The notes under the pieces are model-generated. The model saw only the letters and a program-made list of their open reading frames with translations. It did not search any database and was not told the DNA's origin. From assembly GCA_001768615.1 (NCBI GenBank), contig MELE01000111.1, forward strand, positions 2,284 through 35,426: a stretch of DNA of 33,143 nucleotides, read 5' to 3'. The stretch is from Acidobacteria bacterium RIFCSPLOWO2_12_FULL_67_14b (GTDB lineage: Bacteria > Acidobacteriota > Vicinamibacteria > Vicinamibacterales > UBA2999). The first letter of the stretch is position 1; each line of letters begins with the position of its first letter. Below, piece by piece: positions 1 to 7,588 of the stretch. The position numbers and the translations under genes were made by a program.

Positions 1-352
1 CCAGATCCTCCGGCGACTCGATCATCAGCCGGCGCGTGCCGCTGTGTAGCCCGATCGCATGACCTTCATCCGCGATCCGCCTGACGATCGGCGCGGTATC
101 GGTCCCGATGTGGTCGTCGATCAGAAAGAACGTCGCCTGCGCGTCGGCCTCGCGCAGCGCGTCGAGCAGCGGCGGCGTCCAGTCCGGATTCGGCCCGTCG
201 TCGAACGTCAGGTAGATCGACGGCGCGTCGCCCGGCGGCGCCGTCACGTGCCACACCGACTTCGCGGGCTTGAACGCTTCGAGCAGGAACGGGAACGGCG
301 CCGTGTGCGCCAGCCCGACGATGGCGGCGGCCAGCACGATGAAGACGAACAC
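1..352 (-). CDS. Polysaccharide deacetylase (NodB-like), N-terminal part, cut by window edge
   Basis: Translating the minus strand from a GTG at 352 gives an N-terminal hydrophobic segment (FIVLAAAIVGLAH), then a NodB-type carbohydrate esterase core: YLTFDDGPNPDWTPPLLDAL (motif 1, metal and catalytic Asp), ATFFLIDDHI and GHAIGLHSGTRRLM (motif 2). About 117 codons are visible; the gene continues past base 1. Known members remove N- or O-acetyl groups from cell-surface or other polysaccharides. The usual second metal-binding His of motif 2 (H-[ST]-x-x-H) is Arg here, so activity or metal binding may be altered. The GTG was chosen because an in-frame stop lies at 362-364 and a TAGAAT box sits 6 nt upstream with no Shine-Dalgarno. 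The family is clear; the substrate is unknown. Confidence 0.85.
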   Translation of the reverse strand, partial: MFVFIVLAAAIVGLAHTAPFPFLLEAFKPAKSVWHVTAPPGDAPSIYLTFDDGPNPDWTPPLLDALREADAQATFFLIDDHIGTDTAPIVRRIADEGHAIGLHSGTRRLMIESPEDL

Positions 353-389
353 GAGATCATTCTATTGGACCGCCTGATAAACTGAGACC
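353..389. promoter_or_regulatory. Back-to-back leaderless promoters (deacetylase / GSDH)
   Basis: On the minus strand TAGAAT (359-364) lies 6 nt before the deacetylase GTG. On the plus strand TAAACT (378-383) lies 6 nt before the GSDH GTG at 390. The two -10 boxes are separated by 13 bp and face away from each other. Neither start has a Shine-Dalgarno. The arrangement predicts transcription starts at or next to the start codons; no convincing -35 boxes are seen. Confidence 0.45.
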
Positions 390-1802
390 GTGACCATGCA
401 CGCATTTCGCAGCCTCGTTGCCGCCCTGCTCGTCGCGTCGCCCGTGTGGGCCCAGGGCATCACCGATCCCTTTCCGACGCCGATCAACACCGCCGAGGGC
501 GTGATCGCCGTGAACTTCGCGGAGTTCGCCACCATCCCGGACGTGCCCGGCGGCGAAGCGCCGCGGATGAACACGCTGGTCGACGAGCCGGGCACGCGCC
601 GGCTGTTCGTCCACACCATGCGTGGCCCGATCTACAGCGTCAGCTACGATGGCAAGACCGTCTCGGAGTATCTCGACATCAACGCCGCGGCGTGGGGCGT
701 CAGCGTCAACTTCGCCGGATCCGAGCGCGGCTTCCAGAGCCTCGCCTTCCATCCGCAGTTCGCCCAGCGCGGCACGCCGGGCTACGGCAAGTTCTACACG
801 CACACCGACACCAGCAACATGACGCCGAAGGCCGACTTCCTGCCGAGCGGCGCCGGTCACACCCACGACACGGTGTTGCTCGAGTGGACGGCGAAGAATC
901 CGGCGGCCGCCGCCTACGACGGCGCGGCACCGCGCGAGCTGTTCCGCGCCGCGCATCCGTTCGGCAATCACAACGGCGGCCAGATTGCGTTCAACCCGCT
1001 CGCGCGCGCCGGCAGCCCCGAGTTCGGGTTGCTCTACGTCGGCTTCGCCGATGGCGGCAGCGGCGGCGACCCGTACGGCCACGGACAGAACCTCAACTCG
1101 GCCTTCGCGAAGATCCTGCGGATCGATCCGCTGGGCAAGAACAGCGCGAACGGGCAGTACGGCATCCCGGCCTCGAACCCCTTCGCCAACGACGGCAAGG
1201 ACGACACCCTCGGCGAGATCTACGCCTACGGCGTCCGCAATCCTCAGCGCTTCTCGTGGGACGCGAAGACCGGCCGCATGTACGTGGCCGACATCGGCCA
1301 GAACATCGTCGAAGAGATCAGCCCCGTGACCGCCGGCGCCAACCTGGGCTGGAACAAGTGGGAGGGCAGCTTTACCTACCAGGGTCGCGAAGGCGTCGGC
1401 ACGGCGAACCAGCGTGGGGATGCGGCCGTCGTCTATCCGATCGCCGAATACGATCACCGCGATCCGCTGTTACAGCGCGTCGCGATCACCGGCGTCTACG
1501 TTTACCGCCAGAACGCGGTCAAGGCGTTGAGCAACAAGCTGATCTTCGGCGACAACCCGAGCGGCGAGATCTTCTACGTCGATGCCGACAACCCGCCCAA
1601 GGGCGGGCAGGACCCGATCCGCCGCATCCTGTTCAGTGACAAGGGCACGTCGAAGACGCTGCTGCAACTGATCCGCGAGAAGAACGCGGCCGCCGGCAAA
1701 CCGGCGGCGCCGCGGGCCGACCTCCGGCTCGGGATGGGACCGGAGGGTCAGTTGTTCGTCATGAACAAGCGCGACGGCGTCATTCGGGTGATCGTGCCGT
1801 AG
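390..1802 (+). CDS. PQQ-dependent sugar dehydrogenase, glucose/sorbosone dehydrogenase family
   Basis: 470 aa. A signal peptide (residues 1-22, ending in VWAQ) is followed by a six-bladed beta-propeller of the GSDH type. Diagnostic stretches are RGFQSLAFHPQF, HNGGQIAFNP (His near residue 193, matching the catalytic His region of soluble glucose dehydrogenase), LLYVGFADGGSGGDPYGHGQ, LRIDPLG, EIYAYGVRNPQRFSWD, YVADIGQNIVEEI and GANLGWNKWEG. Characterised members oxidise aldoses or sugar-like alcohols in the periplasm with PQQ and pass electrons to the respiratory chain. The start is GTG 390, 6 nt after TAAACT; ATG 396 is the alternative and would leave the signal peptide intact. The 3' end overlaps tadA on the other strand by 23 bp. 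Substrate and actual PQQ use are not shown by the sequence. Confidence 0.9.
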   Translation: MTMHAFRSLVAALLVASPVWAQGITDPFPTPINTAEGVIAVNFAEFATIPDVPGGEAPRMNTLVDEPGTRRLFVHTMRGPIYSVSYDGKTVSEYLDINAAAWGVSVNFAGSERGFQSLAFHPQFAQRGTPGYGKFYTHTDTSNMTPKADFLPSGAGHTHDTVLLEWTAKNPAAAAYDGAAPRELFRAAHPFGNHNGGQIAFNPLARAGSPEFGLLYVGFADGGSGGDPYGHGQNLNSAFAKILRIDPLGKNSANGQYGIPASNPFANDGKDDTLGEIYAYGVRNPQRFSWDAKTGRMYVADIGQNIVEEISPVTAGANLGWNKWEGSFTYQGREGVGTANQRGDAAVVYPIAEYDHRDPLLQRVAITGVYVYRQNAVKALSNKLIFGDNPSGEIFYVDADNPPKGGQDPIRRILFSDKGTSKTLLQLIREKNAAAGKPAAPRADLRLGMGPEGQLFVMNKRDGVIRVIVP

Positions 1803-2256
1803 ACGGCCGGCGTTCCTTGAAGAACTCCTGGATGAGGGCCCGGCACTCGTCCTCGAGCACCCCGCCGACGGCCTCGAGCCGGTGATTGAGCCCGGCCAGC
1901 TCGGTCGCGCGCGTCATCGACACGATCGCGCCCGCATTCGGCTCGGTCGTCCCGTAGACCACCGTGGCGATGCGCGCGTGGATCATCGCGCCCACGCACA
2001 TCAGGCACGGCTCCACGGTCACGTACAGCGTGGCGCCGGTCAGCCGGTAGTTGCCGGCCCGCGCCGCAGCGGCGCGCAGCGCCACGACCTCCGCGTGCGC
2101 GGTCGGGTAGTGCGCGCCAATCGGGTGGTTGTAGCCCGATCCGATCACGACTCCGTCGAGCACGACGACGGCGCCGATCGGTACTTCGCCGGCCGTACGT
2201 GCGCGCGCCGCCTCGTGCAAGGCGGCGCGCATGAAGGTCTCATCGACCGCGGCCAT
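1780..2256 (-). CDS. tadA: tRNA adenosine(34) deaminase TadA
   Basis: About 158 aa. It makes inosine at the wobble position of tRNA-Arg(ACG), whose gene is also in this window (8844-8920). The zinc deaminase signature is complete: TAHAEV (His ligand and catalytic Glu) and EPCLMCVGAMIHARI (two Cys ligands). EVPIGAVVV, NYRLTGATLYVT and the C-terminal DECRALIQEFFKERR match bacterial TadA over its full length. The start ATG 2256 (MAAVDETFMRAAL) fits the family; a GTG at 2277 would add seven residues. CATGAT lies 6 nt before the ATG, a weak version of the leaderless layout. The gene is convergent with, and overlaps, the GSDH gene. Confidence 0.95.
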   Translation of the reverse strand: MAAVDETFMRAALHEAARARTAGEVPIGAVVVLDGVVIGSGYNHPIGAHYPTAHAEVVALRAAAARAGNYRLTGATLYVTVEPCLMCVGAMIHARIATVVYGTTEPNAGAIVSMTRATELAGLNHRLEAVGGVLEDECRALIQEFFKERRPSTARSPE

Positions 2257-2305
2257 GGCGACATCATGGCACGTCACGGCTGGGGGTGTCAGACTGGCAA
2301 CGTGT

Positions 2306-2824
2306 TCAACGAACGGTCGGGAAGCCGTGGGCGCCCGTCTCGCCCGCGAACTGGAACTCGAGGAACACCTGCATGGTGTCGCCGTTCGAGGCCAGGACCA
2401 CGTTGCCCGCCGTGGAGGGTGGGCGGTCGAGGTGAACGCAGTGGAACGTCACCACGGGCTTCGTCCGGTCGTCGAACGCATAGATGAACGTGCAAGGTTC
2501 GCCGCGCGCCATCCGATCGTTGTCGTGTTCGATGACGTACTGGCCCTGGAGGATCTGCCTGCCGACCATGACCGGGCGGTGGAACCACACGACGGTCGCC
2601 TGGCGCGCCGGCGTCCGCGCGGGTGATGGCGTGAGTTGATCCATGCTCAGGAGAACGTCAACAGCGTTGGCTTCCGCCATGGCGACCTGATCCTGGCAGC
2701 ACGGCATGTCGCAACAGGCCTTGGCGGCCTTCTCACCACAACAACCGGCATCGGCGGCGACCGCCGCCGGTGAAGCGAGCAACAATCCCGCGAGTCCGAC
2801 GAACGCGAGCATTCTGAAATGCAT
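2306..2824 (-). CDS. Secreted Cys-rich protein of unknown function
   Basis: 172 aa. A clear signal peptide (MHFRMLAFVGLAGLLLASPA, cleaved near AVAADA) is followed by a cluster of paired cysteines at about residues 28-44 (CCGEK, ACCDMPCCQ), a Pro/Thr linker, and a compact predicted beta-rich domain (VVWFHRPVMVGRQILQGQYV, CTFIYAF, VVTFHCVHLDRP, VFLEFQF). The Cys doublets resemble metal-binding peptides and could bind copper, zinc or similar metals in the periplasm; this is inference. GGAGG stands 7 nt before the ATG. I do not recognise a named family. The gene is divergent from the TPR gene. Confidence 0.7.
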   Translation of the reverse strand: MHFRMLAFVGLAGLLLASPAAVAADAGCCGEKAAKACCDMPCCQDQVAMAEANAVDVLLSMDQLTPSPARTPARQATVVWFHRPVMVGRQILQGQYVIEHDNDRMARGEPCTFIYAFDDRTKPVVTFHCVHLDRPPSTAGNVVLASNGDTMQVFLEFQFAGETGAHGFPTVR

Positions 2825-2984
2825 AGGAGAACCTCCGCTCTGCGGGACATCAAGCGAGAAGCGTGCCGTCGGGCTTGCGATGAAATCGGGCCGCTTTCCG
2901 CGCGTTTCGGCCCGCGTCGCGCGGAAGAATCCCTGAATCGCGGAAAATCACGCAGCCGTTGGTAAGATGAGCGCGGAGGATTTG

Positions 2985-4595
2985 ATGATCGCTCGTTCCT
3001 GTCGTCTCGCGGCTCTCTGTCTGTGTTGCCTCACAGCCGGCTCCTCCGCGAGCTGGGCTCAAGAGAGTCACCTCGACACCCCCGGAGAAGTTCCCAAGTA
3101 CGTCAGAGATCCCATTCCCCTCTTCACCACCGGCCTCGGGCCGTTCAAGCGGCCGATTTCATCCAGGAACGAAGAAGCGCAGGCCTTTTTCAACCAGGGC
3201 TTCCAGATGATGTACGCCTTCGCGCGGCTCGACGCCGTGCGATCGTTCCGCGAAGCGTGGAAGCGCGATCCCGATTGCGCGATCTGCTATTGGGGCGAGG
3301 GCTGGGCCTGGGGCTCGTACCTGAACGGGCCGATGTCGGCCGACCAGTCGCCGTTCGCGTATGCCGCCACCCGCAAGGCGATCAGCCTCAAGGACAAGGC
3401 CACGCCGAAGGAACGCGCCTTCATCGACGCGCTCAGCGTCCGCTATGTCAAGGACTTCGACGTCAAGACGCGCAAGGACCAGGACCAGGCCTACGCCGAC
3501 GCGATGAAGAAGCTCGCGGAACAGTTCCCCGACGATCTGGATGCCGTCACGTTGTACGGCGACGCGCTGTTCCTGCTCGAGCCGCGCCGCGGCACGCGCG
3601 ACGTCAACGCGCCCAATATCAAGCGGCTGCACGCCGTGCTGGAATCGGTGCTCAACAAGGATCCGAAGCACCCCGGCGCGTGCCATTTGTACGTGCACGC
3701 GACCGAGTCCACCGTGAAGCCCGACAAGGCCGTGTTCTGCGCGGAATACCTGGGCAAGACCATTCCGGGCGCCAGCCACATCAACCACATGCCATCGCAC
3801 ACCTGGAACGAGGTGGGCCGGTGGGGTGATTCGGTGCGGGCCAACCTCGACGCGTGGCATTCCGACCTGAAAGCCGACGCCGGCGAGGGCTTCGCGATCT
3901 ACCCCGATCACAACCTCCACATGCTGCTCTACGCGGCGTCGATGGATGGACAGGGCGCCGTCGCCACGCAGGCCGGACGGGATTACACGAAGCGGACCAG
4001 CGACACGATGTACCAGGTGCTCACGCTGATTCGATTCGGCCGGTTCGACGAAGTGGTGGACGTGACCAAGCGCCCGGAGCGCGAGATCCCCGCCGCGGCA
4101 TTCGACTTCTCGCAAGGCTACGCGAAGCTGAAGCTCGGCGAGCCCGAGTTCGCGAAAGCGTACCTCGCCAAGGTGAAGAAGACGGCCGAGACCTCCAAGC
4201 AGGAATTCCGCACCCACCCCGCCGCCCGACTGGTCGGCGTGCTGGCCGGCATTCTCGAGGGCGAGATCGCCAGAACTGCCGGCGATTTGCCCGGTGCCAT
4301 TGCAAAATTCGAAGAAGCCGTGCAAAAAGACGATGAGATGGACTACGACGAGCCGGAGCCGCTGCCCTTCCCCGCGCGTCACTGGCTGGGCGCGGCACTG
4401 CTCGAGGCCAAGCGGCCCGCGGATGCGGAGCGCGTCTACCGTGAAGACATCAAGGACCATCCGCACAACGGCTGGTCGCTCCTTGGGCTGCAGCAGGCGT
4501 TGAAAGCCCAGGGGAAAACGGATCCGGAGGTGGATGCCGACCTGGCGAAGAGCTGGTCGCGTTCCGACACCTGGATTCGCTCGTCGCGGTTTTAG
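2985..4595 (+). CDS. Secreted TPR-repeat protein
   Basis: 536 aa from ATG 2985. The signal peptide is CLCCLTAGSSASWAQ-like at its end. TPR-type helices begin near EEAQAFFNQGFQMMYAFARL and SFREAWKRDPDCAICYWGEGWAWG, and further repeats follow through the C-terminus (LPGAIAKFEEAVQKDDEMD, WLGAALLEAKRPADAERVYR, HPHNGWSLLGLQQALKAQGK). TPR proteins are protein-protein interaction scaffolds; no catalytic domain is visible. The start is set by GGAGGA at 2975-2980, four bases before the ATG; an upstream ATG at 2967 lacks one. TAAGAT at 2963-2968 could be the -10 box, giving a leader of only about 10 nt. The role is unknown; the family type appears as a lone gene here. Confidence 0.85.
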   Translation: MIARSCRLAALCLCCLTAGSSASWAQESHLDTPGEVPKYVRDPIPLFTTGLGPFKRPISSRNEEAQAFFNQGFQMMYAFARLDAVRSFREAWKRDPDCAICYWGEGWAWGSYLNGPMSADQSPFAYAATRKAISLKDKATPKERAFIDALSVRYVKDFDVKTRKDQDQAYADAMKKLAEQFPDDLDAVTLYGDALFLLEPRRGTRDVNAPNIKRLHAVLESVLNKDPKHPGACHLYVHATESTVKPDKAVFCAEYLGKTIPGASHINHMPSHTWNEVGRWGDSVRANLDAWHSDLKADAGEGFAIYPDHNLHMLLYAASMDGQGAVATQAGRDYTKRTSDTMYQVLTLIRFGRFDEVVDVTKRPEREIPAAAFDFSQGYAKLKLGEPEFAKAYLAKVKKTAETSKQEFRTHPAARLVGVLAGILEGEIARTAGDLPGAIAKFEEAVQKDDEMDYDEPEPLPFPARHWLGAALLEAKRPADAERVYREDIKDHPHNGWSLLGLQQALKAQGKTDPEVDADLAKSWSRSDTWIRSSRF

Positions 4596-4599
4596 CGCG

Positions 4600-4619
4600 T
4601 AATCTGCGTCTAATCTGCG
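4600..4619. repeat. Short direct repeat TAATCTGCG x2
   Basis: TAATCTGCG occurs at 4600-4608 and again at 4611-4619, spacing 11 nt, just after the TPR stop codon. It is one of several short-period degenerate repeats in intergenic positions of this window. Confidence 0.6.
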
Positions 4620-4663
4620 GGCTAGGCGCGGATCTTGCTAACCGAAGCAGGAGGGAGTGCACC

Positions 4664-5047
4664 ATGTACCTCTTGCTTCGGTTACTCATCAACGCCGGCG
4701 CGCTCTGGGCGGCCACCACGCTCGTGGCCGGCATCTCGTTTACCGGCGACCTGCCCCGATTCCTGGTCGTCGCGCTCGTGTTCGGCCTCCTGAACGCCCT
4801 GGTCCGGCCGATCCTCCTCCTGTTGTCGTTGCCGCTGCTGATTCTCACGCTGGGCTTGTTCACGTTCGTGTTGAACGCCGCGATCCTGATGCTGCTCGGC
4901 GCGCTGTCGGAGGGCCTCGGCCTTGGTTTCCACGTCGCCGGGTTCTTCCCGGCCTTCGTCGGCGCGCTCATCGTCACGGTCGTCAGCTTCCTGCTGTCGG
5001 TCTTCGTCAAGTCGGGCAACGACAAACAGACGGTCGCGCGATCGTGA
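4664..5047 (+). CDS. Phage holin family (DUF/PF04020-like) membrane protein
   Basis: 127 aa with four hydrophobic segments (about residues 3-25, 32-52, 55-82 and 90-117) and a short basic tail. The pattern RLLINAGALWAATTLVAGI, FGLLNALVRPILLLLSLPL, LGLFTFVLNAAILMLLGAL matches the widespread four-helix 'phage holin family / Mycobacterium 19-kDa-like' membrane proteins, which despite the name are chromosomal and functionally undefined. AGGAGG at 4649-4654, 9 nt before the ATG, fixes the start. It ends 24 bp before the PQQ dehydrogenase, which seems to have its own promoter. Confidence 0.85.
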   Translation: MYLLLRLLINAGALWAATTLVAGISFTGDLPRFLVVALVFGLLNALVRPILLLLSLPLLILTLGLFTFVLNAAILMLLGALSEGLGLGFHVAGFFPAFVGALIVTVVSFLLSVFVKSGNDKQTVARS

Positions 5048-5058
5048 GGGCGCGGCCG

Positions 5059-5070
5059 TAGAATGACGGC
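5059..5070 (+). promoter_or_regulatory. Leaderless -10 box for the PQQ dehydrogenase
   Basis: TAGAAT (5059-5064) is followed by six bases and then the ATG at 5071, with no Shine-Dalgarno between them. The geometry puts +1 at the start codon. Confidence 0.45.
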
Positions 5071-6987
5071 ATGGCCAAACGCCGAGCCGCCCTCGCCGCC
5101 CTCTGCATCGCTGCCCTCTCCGCCACGACCGTGGCGCAGCAGTGGCCGCACTACGCCGGCGATCAGGCCGCGTCCCACTACTCGCCTCTCGATCAGATCA
5201 CCGCCGCGAACGTCGGCAGGCTCGCGGTGGCCTGGGAATGGAGGCCGAACGAAAAGGTGCTGCCCCAGTTCGGCACCTGGCCCGGCGCCTTCCAGAACAC
5301 GCCGCTGATGATCGACGGCGTGCTCTACGTCAGCACGCCCTACAACCAGGTCGCCGCGCTCGATGCGGGCACCGGCAGGGAACTGTGGCGGTTCGATCCG
5401 AAGGTCTACGAAGACGGGCAGCCTCCGAACGGCCAGGGCTTCGCGCATCGCGGCGTGGTGGCGTGGCGTGACCCCTCGACTTCGCTCGGGGCAGGTGGCG
5501 ACCGCCTCCGCATCTTCATCAACGCGCGCTACAAGCTGATCCAGCTGGACGCGAAGACCGGGCAGCCCGTCGACGGCTTCGGCAAGGGCGGCACGGTCGA
5601 CCTCAGCGAGGGCCTGGTCTGGGCCATCAACAAGAAGCACTACACCAACACCTCGCCGCCCATCATCTACAAGGACCTGATCATCGTCGGCAACGGCGTC
5701 GGCGATCGGCTCACCTACAAGAACGATCCGCCTGGAGACGTCCGGGCATTCCATGCCCGGACGGGAAAACTAGTGTGGAAGTTCAACACCATCCCGCAGC
5801 GCGGCGAGTTCGGCAACAACACCTGGGATGGCGGCTCGTGGCAGTTCACCGGGCACACCAACGTGTGGGCGCCGATGAGCGTCGACGTGCAGCGGGGGCT
5901 GCTCTACATGCCGGTGAGCACGCCGAGCAACGACTATTACGGCGGGCGAAGGCCCGGCCAGAACCTGTTTGCCGAATCGATCGTCTGCCTCGATGCGAAT
6001 ACCGGCGCCCGCAAGTGGCACTTCCAGATCGTGCATCACGGCCTGTGGGACTACGACCCGGCCTCGGCGCCGAACCTGGTGACGATCACGGTGGACGGCA
6101 AGCGCATCGACGCGGTGGTGCAGCTGACCAAGCAGGGATGGGCGTTTGTCTTCGATCGCGTGACGGGCCGCCCGGTGTGGCCGATCGAGGAACGCGCGGT
6201 CCCGCGCAGTGACGTGCCGGGCGAAGCCTCGTGGCCGACACAGCCCTTCCCCACGCGGCCGCCCGCGTTCGAATCCCAGGGCGTGACCCTGGACGATGCG
6301 TTCGATGCGACGCCGGCGCTCAAGGCCGCGGCGCAGGCCGAGCTGAAGAAGTACCTGCTGGGGCCGATCTACACCCCGCCATCGATGCAGGGCACCGTGG
6401 CGCTGCCGGGGGTGTGGGGCGGCGCCAACTGGGGCGGCGGCGCGTTCGATCCGGACACCGGGCGCCTCTACGTGAAGACGACGCGCAGCCCGGCGATCTT
6501 CAAGATGGAGCCGTTCGACAAGAGCCGGCAGCCGGCGGATCGCCTCGACGAAGTCGATGCCGAGTACGTTCAGCGCAGCCCCTCGTCGTTCGTGGACGGC
6601 GTGCCGATCCTCAAGCCGCCGTACGCGCACCTGGTGGCGATCGATCTCAATCGCGGCGAGATCGCGTGGAAGGTCCCGTTCGGCGACGCCCCGGACCTGC
6701 GATCGGCTCCGAAGTTGAATGACGTGCCACTTCCCGACCGGCTCGGCGCCGCCGGACCGCCCGGCGCCATCGTCACCAAGGGCGGCCTGATCTTCGTCGG
6801 CGGCAACGACGTGGCCCTCTCCGCGTTCGACAAGGCCACGGGCCGCGAGCTCTGGCGGCACGGGCTGCCGCGGCAGGCCACTGCCACGCCGATGACGTAT
6901 CTGGCTCCGGACGGCCGCCAGATGATCGTGATCGCGACCGGCCGAGGCGAGGACACGGCCCTCGTCGCCTTCTCCGCGCCAAGGTAG
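5071..6987 (+). CDS. PQQ-dependent dehydrogenase (quinoprotein, eight-bladed propeller)
   Basis: 638 aa. The signal peptide ends near TTVAQQ. The body is a membrane-glucose/alcohol-dehydrogenase-type PQQ propeller with repeated tryptophan-docking motifs: AALDAGTGRELWRFD, LIQLDAKTGQPVDGFG, RAFHARTGKLVWKFNT, VCLDANTGARKWHFQ, HGLWDYDPASAPNL, GAFDPDTGRLYVKTT, AIDLNRGEIAWKVPFGD and SAFDKATGRELWRHGLP. Family members oxidise alcohols or sugars in the periplasm. There is no C-terminal haem c motif (CxxCH), so electrons must pass to a separate partner or to quinone. Residues about 134-142 (DPSTSLGAG) are encoded by a dispersed repeat, described separately. The stop codon lies within the GTAG edge of a palindromic repeat. 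Substrate unknown. Confidence 0.9.
   Translation: MAKRRAALAALCIAALSATTVAQQWPHYAGDQAASHYSPLDQITAANVGRLAVAWEWRPNEKVLPQFGTWPGAFQNTPLMIDGVLYVSTPYNQVAALDAGTGRELWRFDPKVYEDGQPPNGQGFAHRGVVAWRDPSTSLGAGGDRLRIFINARYKLIQLDAKTGQPVDGFGKGGTVDLSEGLVWAINKKHYTNTSPPIIYKDLIIVGNGVGDRLTYKNDPPGDVRAFHARTGKLVWKFNTIPQRGEFGNNTWDGGSWQFTGHTNVWAPMSVDVQRGLLYMPVSTPSNDYYGGRRPGQNLFAESIVCLDANTGARKWHFQIVHHGLWDYDPASAPNLVTITVDGKRIDAVVQLTKQGWAFVFDRVTGRPVWPIEERAVPRSDVPGEASWPTQPFPTRPPAFESQGVTLDDAFDATPALKAAAQAELKKYLLGPIYTPPSMQGTVALPGVWGGANWGGGAFDPDTGRLYVKTTRSPAIFKMEPFDKSRQPADRLDEVDAEYVQRSPSSFVDGVPILKPPYAHLVAIDLNRGEIAWKVPFGDAPDLRSAPKLNDVPLPDRLGAAGPPGAIVTKGGLIFVGGNDVALSAFDKATGRELWRHGLPRQATATPMTYLAPDGRQMIVIATGRGEDTALVAFSAPR
5471..5495. 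repeat. Dispersed repeat inserted in frame in the PQQ dehydrogenase
   Basis: The segment has the core CTCGACTTCGCTCGGGGCAGG and near-palindromic ends (CCCC...GGGG). It is read in frame as DPSTSLGAG, between WR and GDRLRIFINARYKL of the propeller. The same core, degenerate, occurs at 20969-20993 inside nadA. From general knowledge, very similar CTCGACTTCGCTC repeats are scattered in many GC-rich bacterial genomes. Confidence 0.65.
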
Positions 6988-7009
6988 AGGCGGGTCTTTA
7001 GACCCGCCT
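6984..7009. repeat. Palindromic repeat, CTTTAG-core family (copy 1)
   Basis: GTAGA followed by an 8-bp perfect stem GGCGGGTC (6989-6996), loop TTTA, and GACCCGCC (7001-7008). The stop codon of the upstream gene uses its TAG. It has no T-tract, so it is not a typical intrinsic terminator, though it could form an RNA hairpin. Related copies lie at 8765, 13394 and 19846. Confidence 0.75.
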
Positions 7010-7026
7010 ATTCAAGGAGCTCGACG

Positions 7027-7416
7027 ATGATCGACCGCTACACGAAGTTCGTGCTCACCGTGATCGCGCTCACGCTCGGCTATCTGTGCGTCGTCTTCAC
7101 GCCCCTGCCGGCGGCAAGTGCGCAACAAAACACGCTCCGCCCGGGCGAGCCGACCGGGCCGGTGCAGGCCGTGATCGTCGGCTGGCGCGTGCCGGCAGGC
7201 GAATCCATTCCCGTCACCCTCGTGCGTCCGGCGCAGGTCACGGTCGTGGAACCGGTTCAAGTCCGGGGCACGGTGACCACCGAGCGCAGCTCCGGCGCCG
7301 CCGATCGCGTGGTGCTCGTGGGGTGGGAGGAGGGCGCGGTGCGCGAGAAGATGGTCAGCCCCATGCGGGCCATCACCGCCGTGTCGCCCGGCTTTCCGGT
7401 GACCATGCAGAAATAA
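7027..7416 (+). CDS. Small exported protein of unknown function
   Basis: 129 aa. An N-terminal hydrophobic segment (residues 8-30, FVLTVIALTLGYLCVVF) with an AASAQQ end could be a signal peptide or an uncleaved anchor. The rest is a short beta-rich domain (VQAVIVGWRVPAGESIPVTL, VTVVEPVQVRGTV, VVLVGWEEGAVREKMVSPM). AAGGAG at 7014-7019, 7 nt before the ATG, supports the start. I do not recognise a family; nothing points to a catalytic role. Confidence 0.65.
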   Translation: MIDRYTKFVLTVIALTLGYLCVVFTPLPAASAQQNTLRPGEPTGPVQAVIVGWRVPAGESIPVTLVRPAQVTVVEPVQVRGTVTTERSSGAADRVVLVGWEEGAVREKMVSPMRAITAVSPGFPVTMQK

Positions 7417-7534
7417 GAGCGGCAACCCACGACCCAACCGGGCCGACACAAGACCCTAATGTGGCACCCCCCGGCCTCGATGCCGGCTTGTCGCGACCGC
7501 CACCTTGGGTTTGTCGTTGCTGAGTCTCGAAACC

Positions 7535-7549
7535 TGGCACTGGCAGTGC
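7535..7549 (+). promoter_or_regulatory. Candidate sigma-54 (-24/-12) promoter
   Basis: TGGCAC (7535-7540), five bases, then GTGC (7546-7549). The invariant GG and GC are separated by the required ten bases; only the first T of TTGC differs. A start near 7561 would give a leader of about 28 nt containing the Shine-Dalgarno of the EF-hand gene. This is a motif match only; no enhancer site was identified. Confidence 0.4.
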
Positions 7550-7588
7550 GGGGCACAGGTTATGCAGCCGAATGCCGCGGAGGATTCT

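Noticed and set aside
3159-4466. 435-codon open frame antisense to the TPR gene
   Set aside because: Shadow frame without motifs; the sense frame has a Shine-Dalgarno, signal peptide and TPR repeats.
4664-5047. Evidence for a prophage (holin)
   Set aside because: The 'phage holin family' label covers common chromosomal membrane proteins; no other phage genes are nearby.
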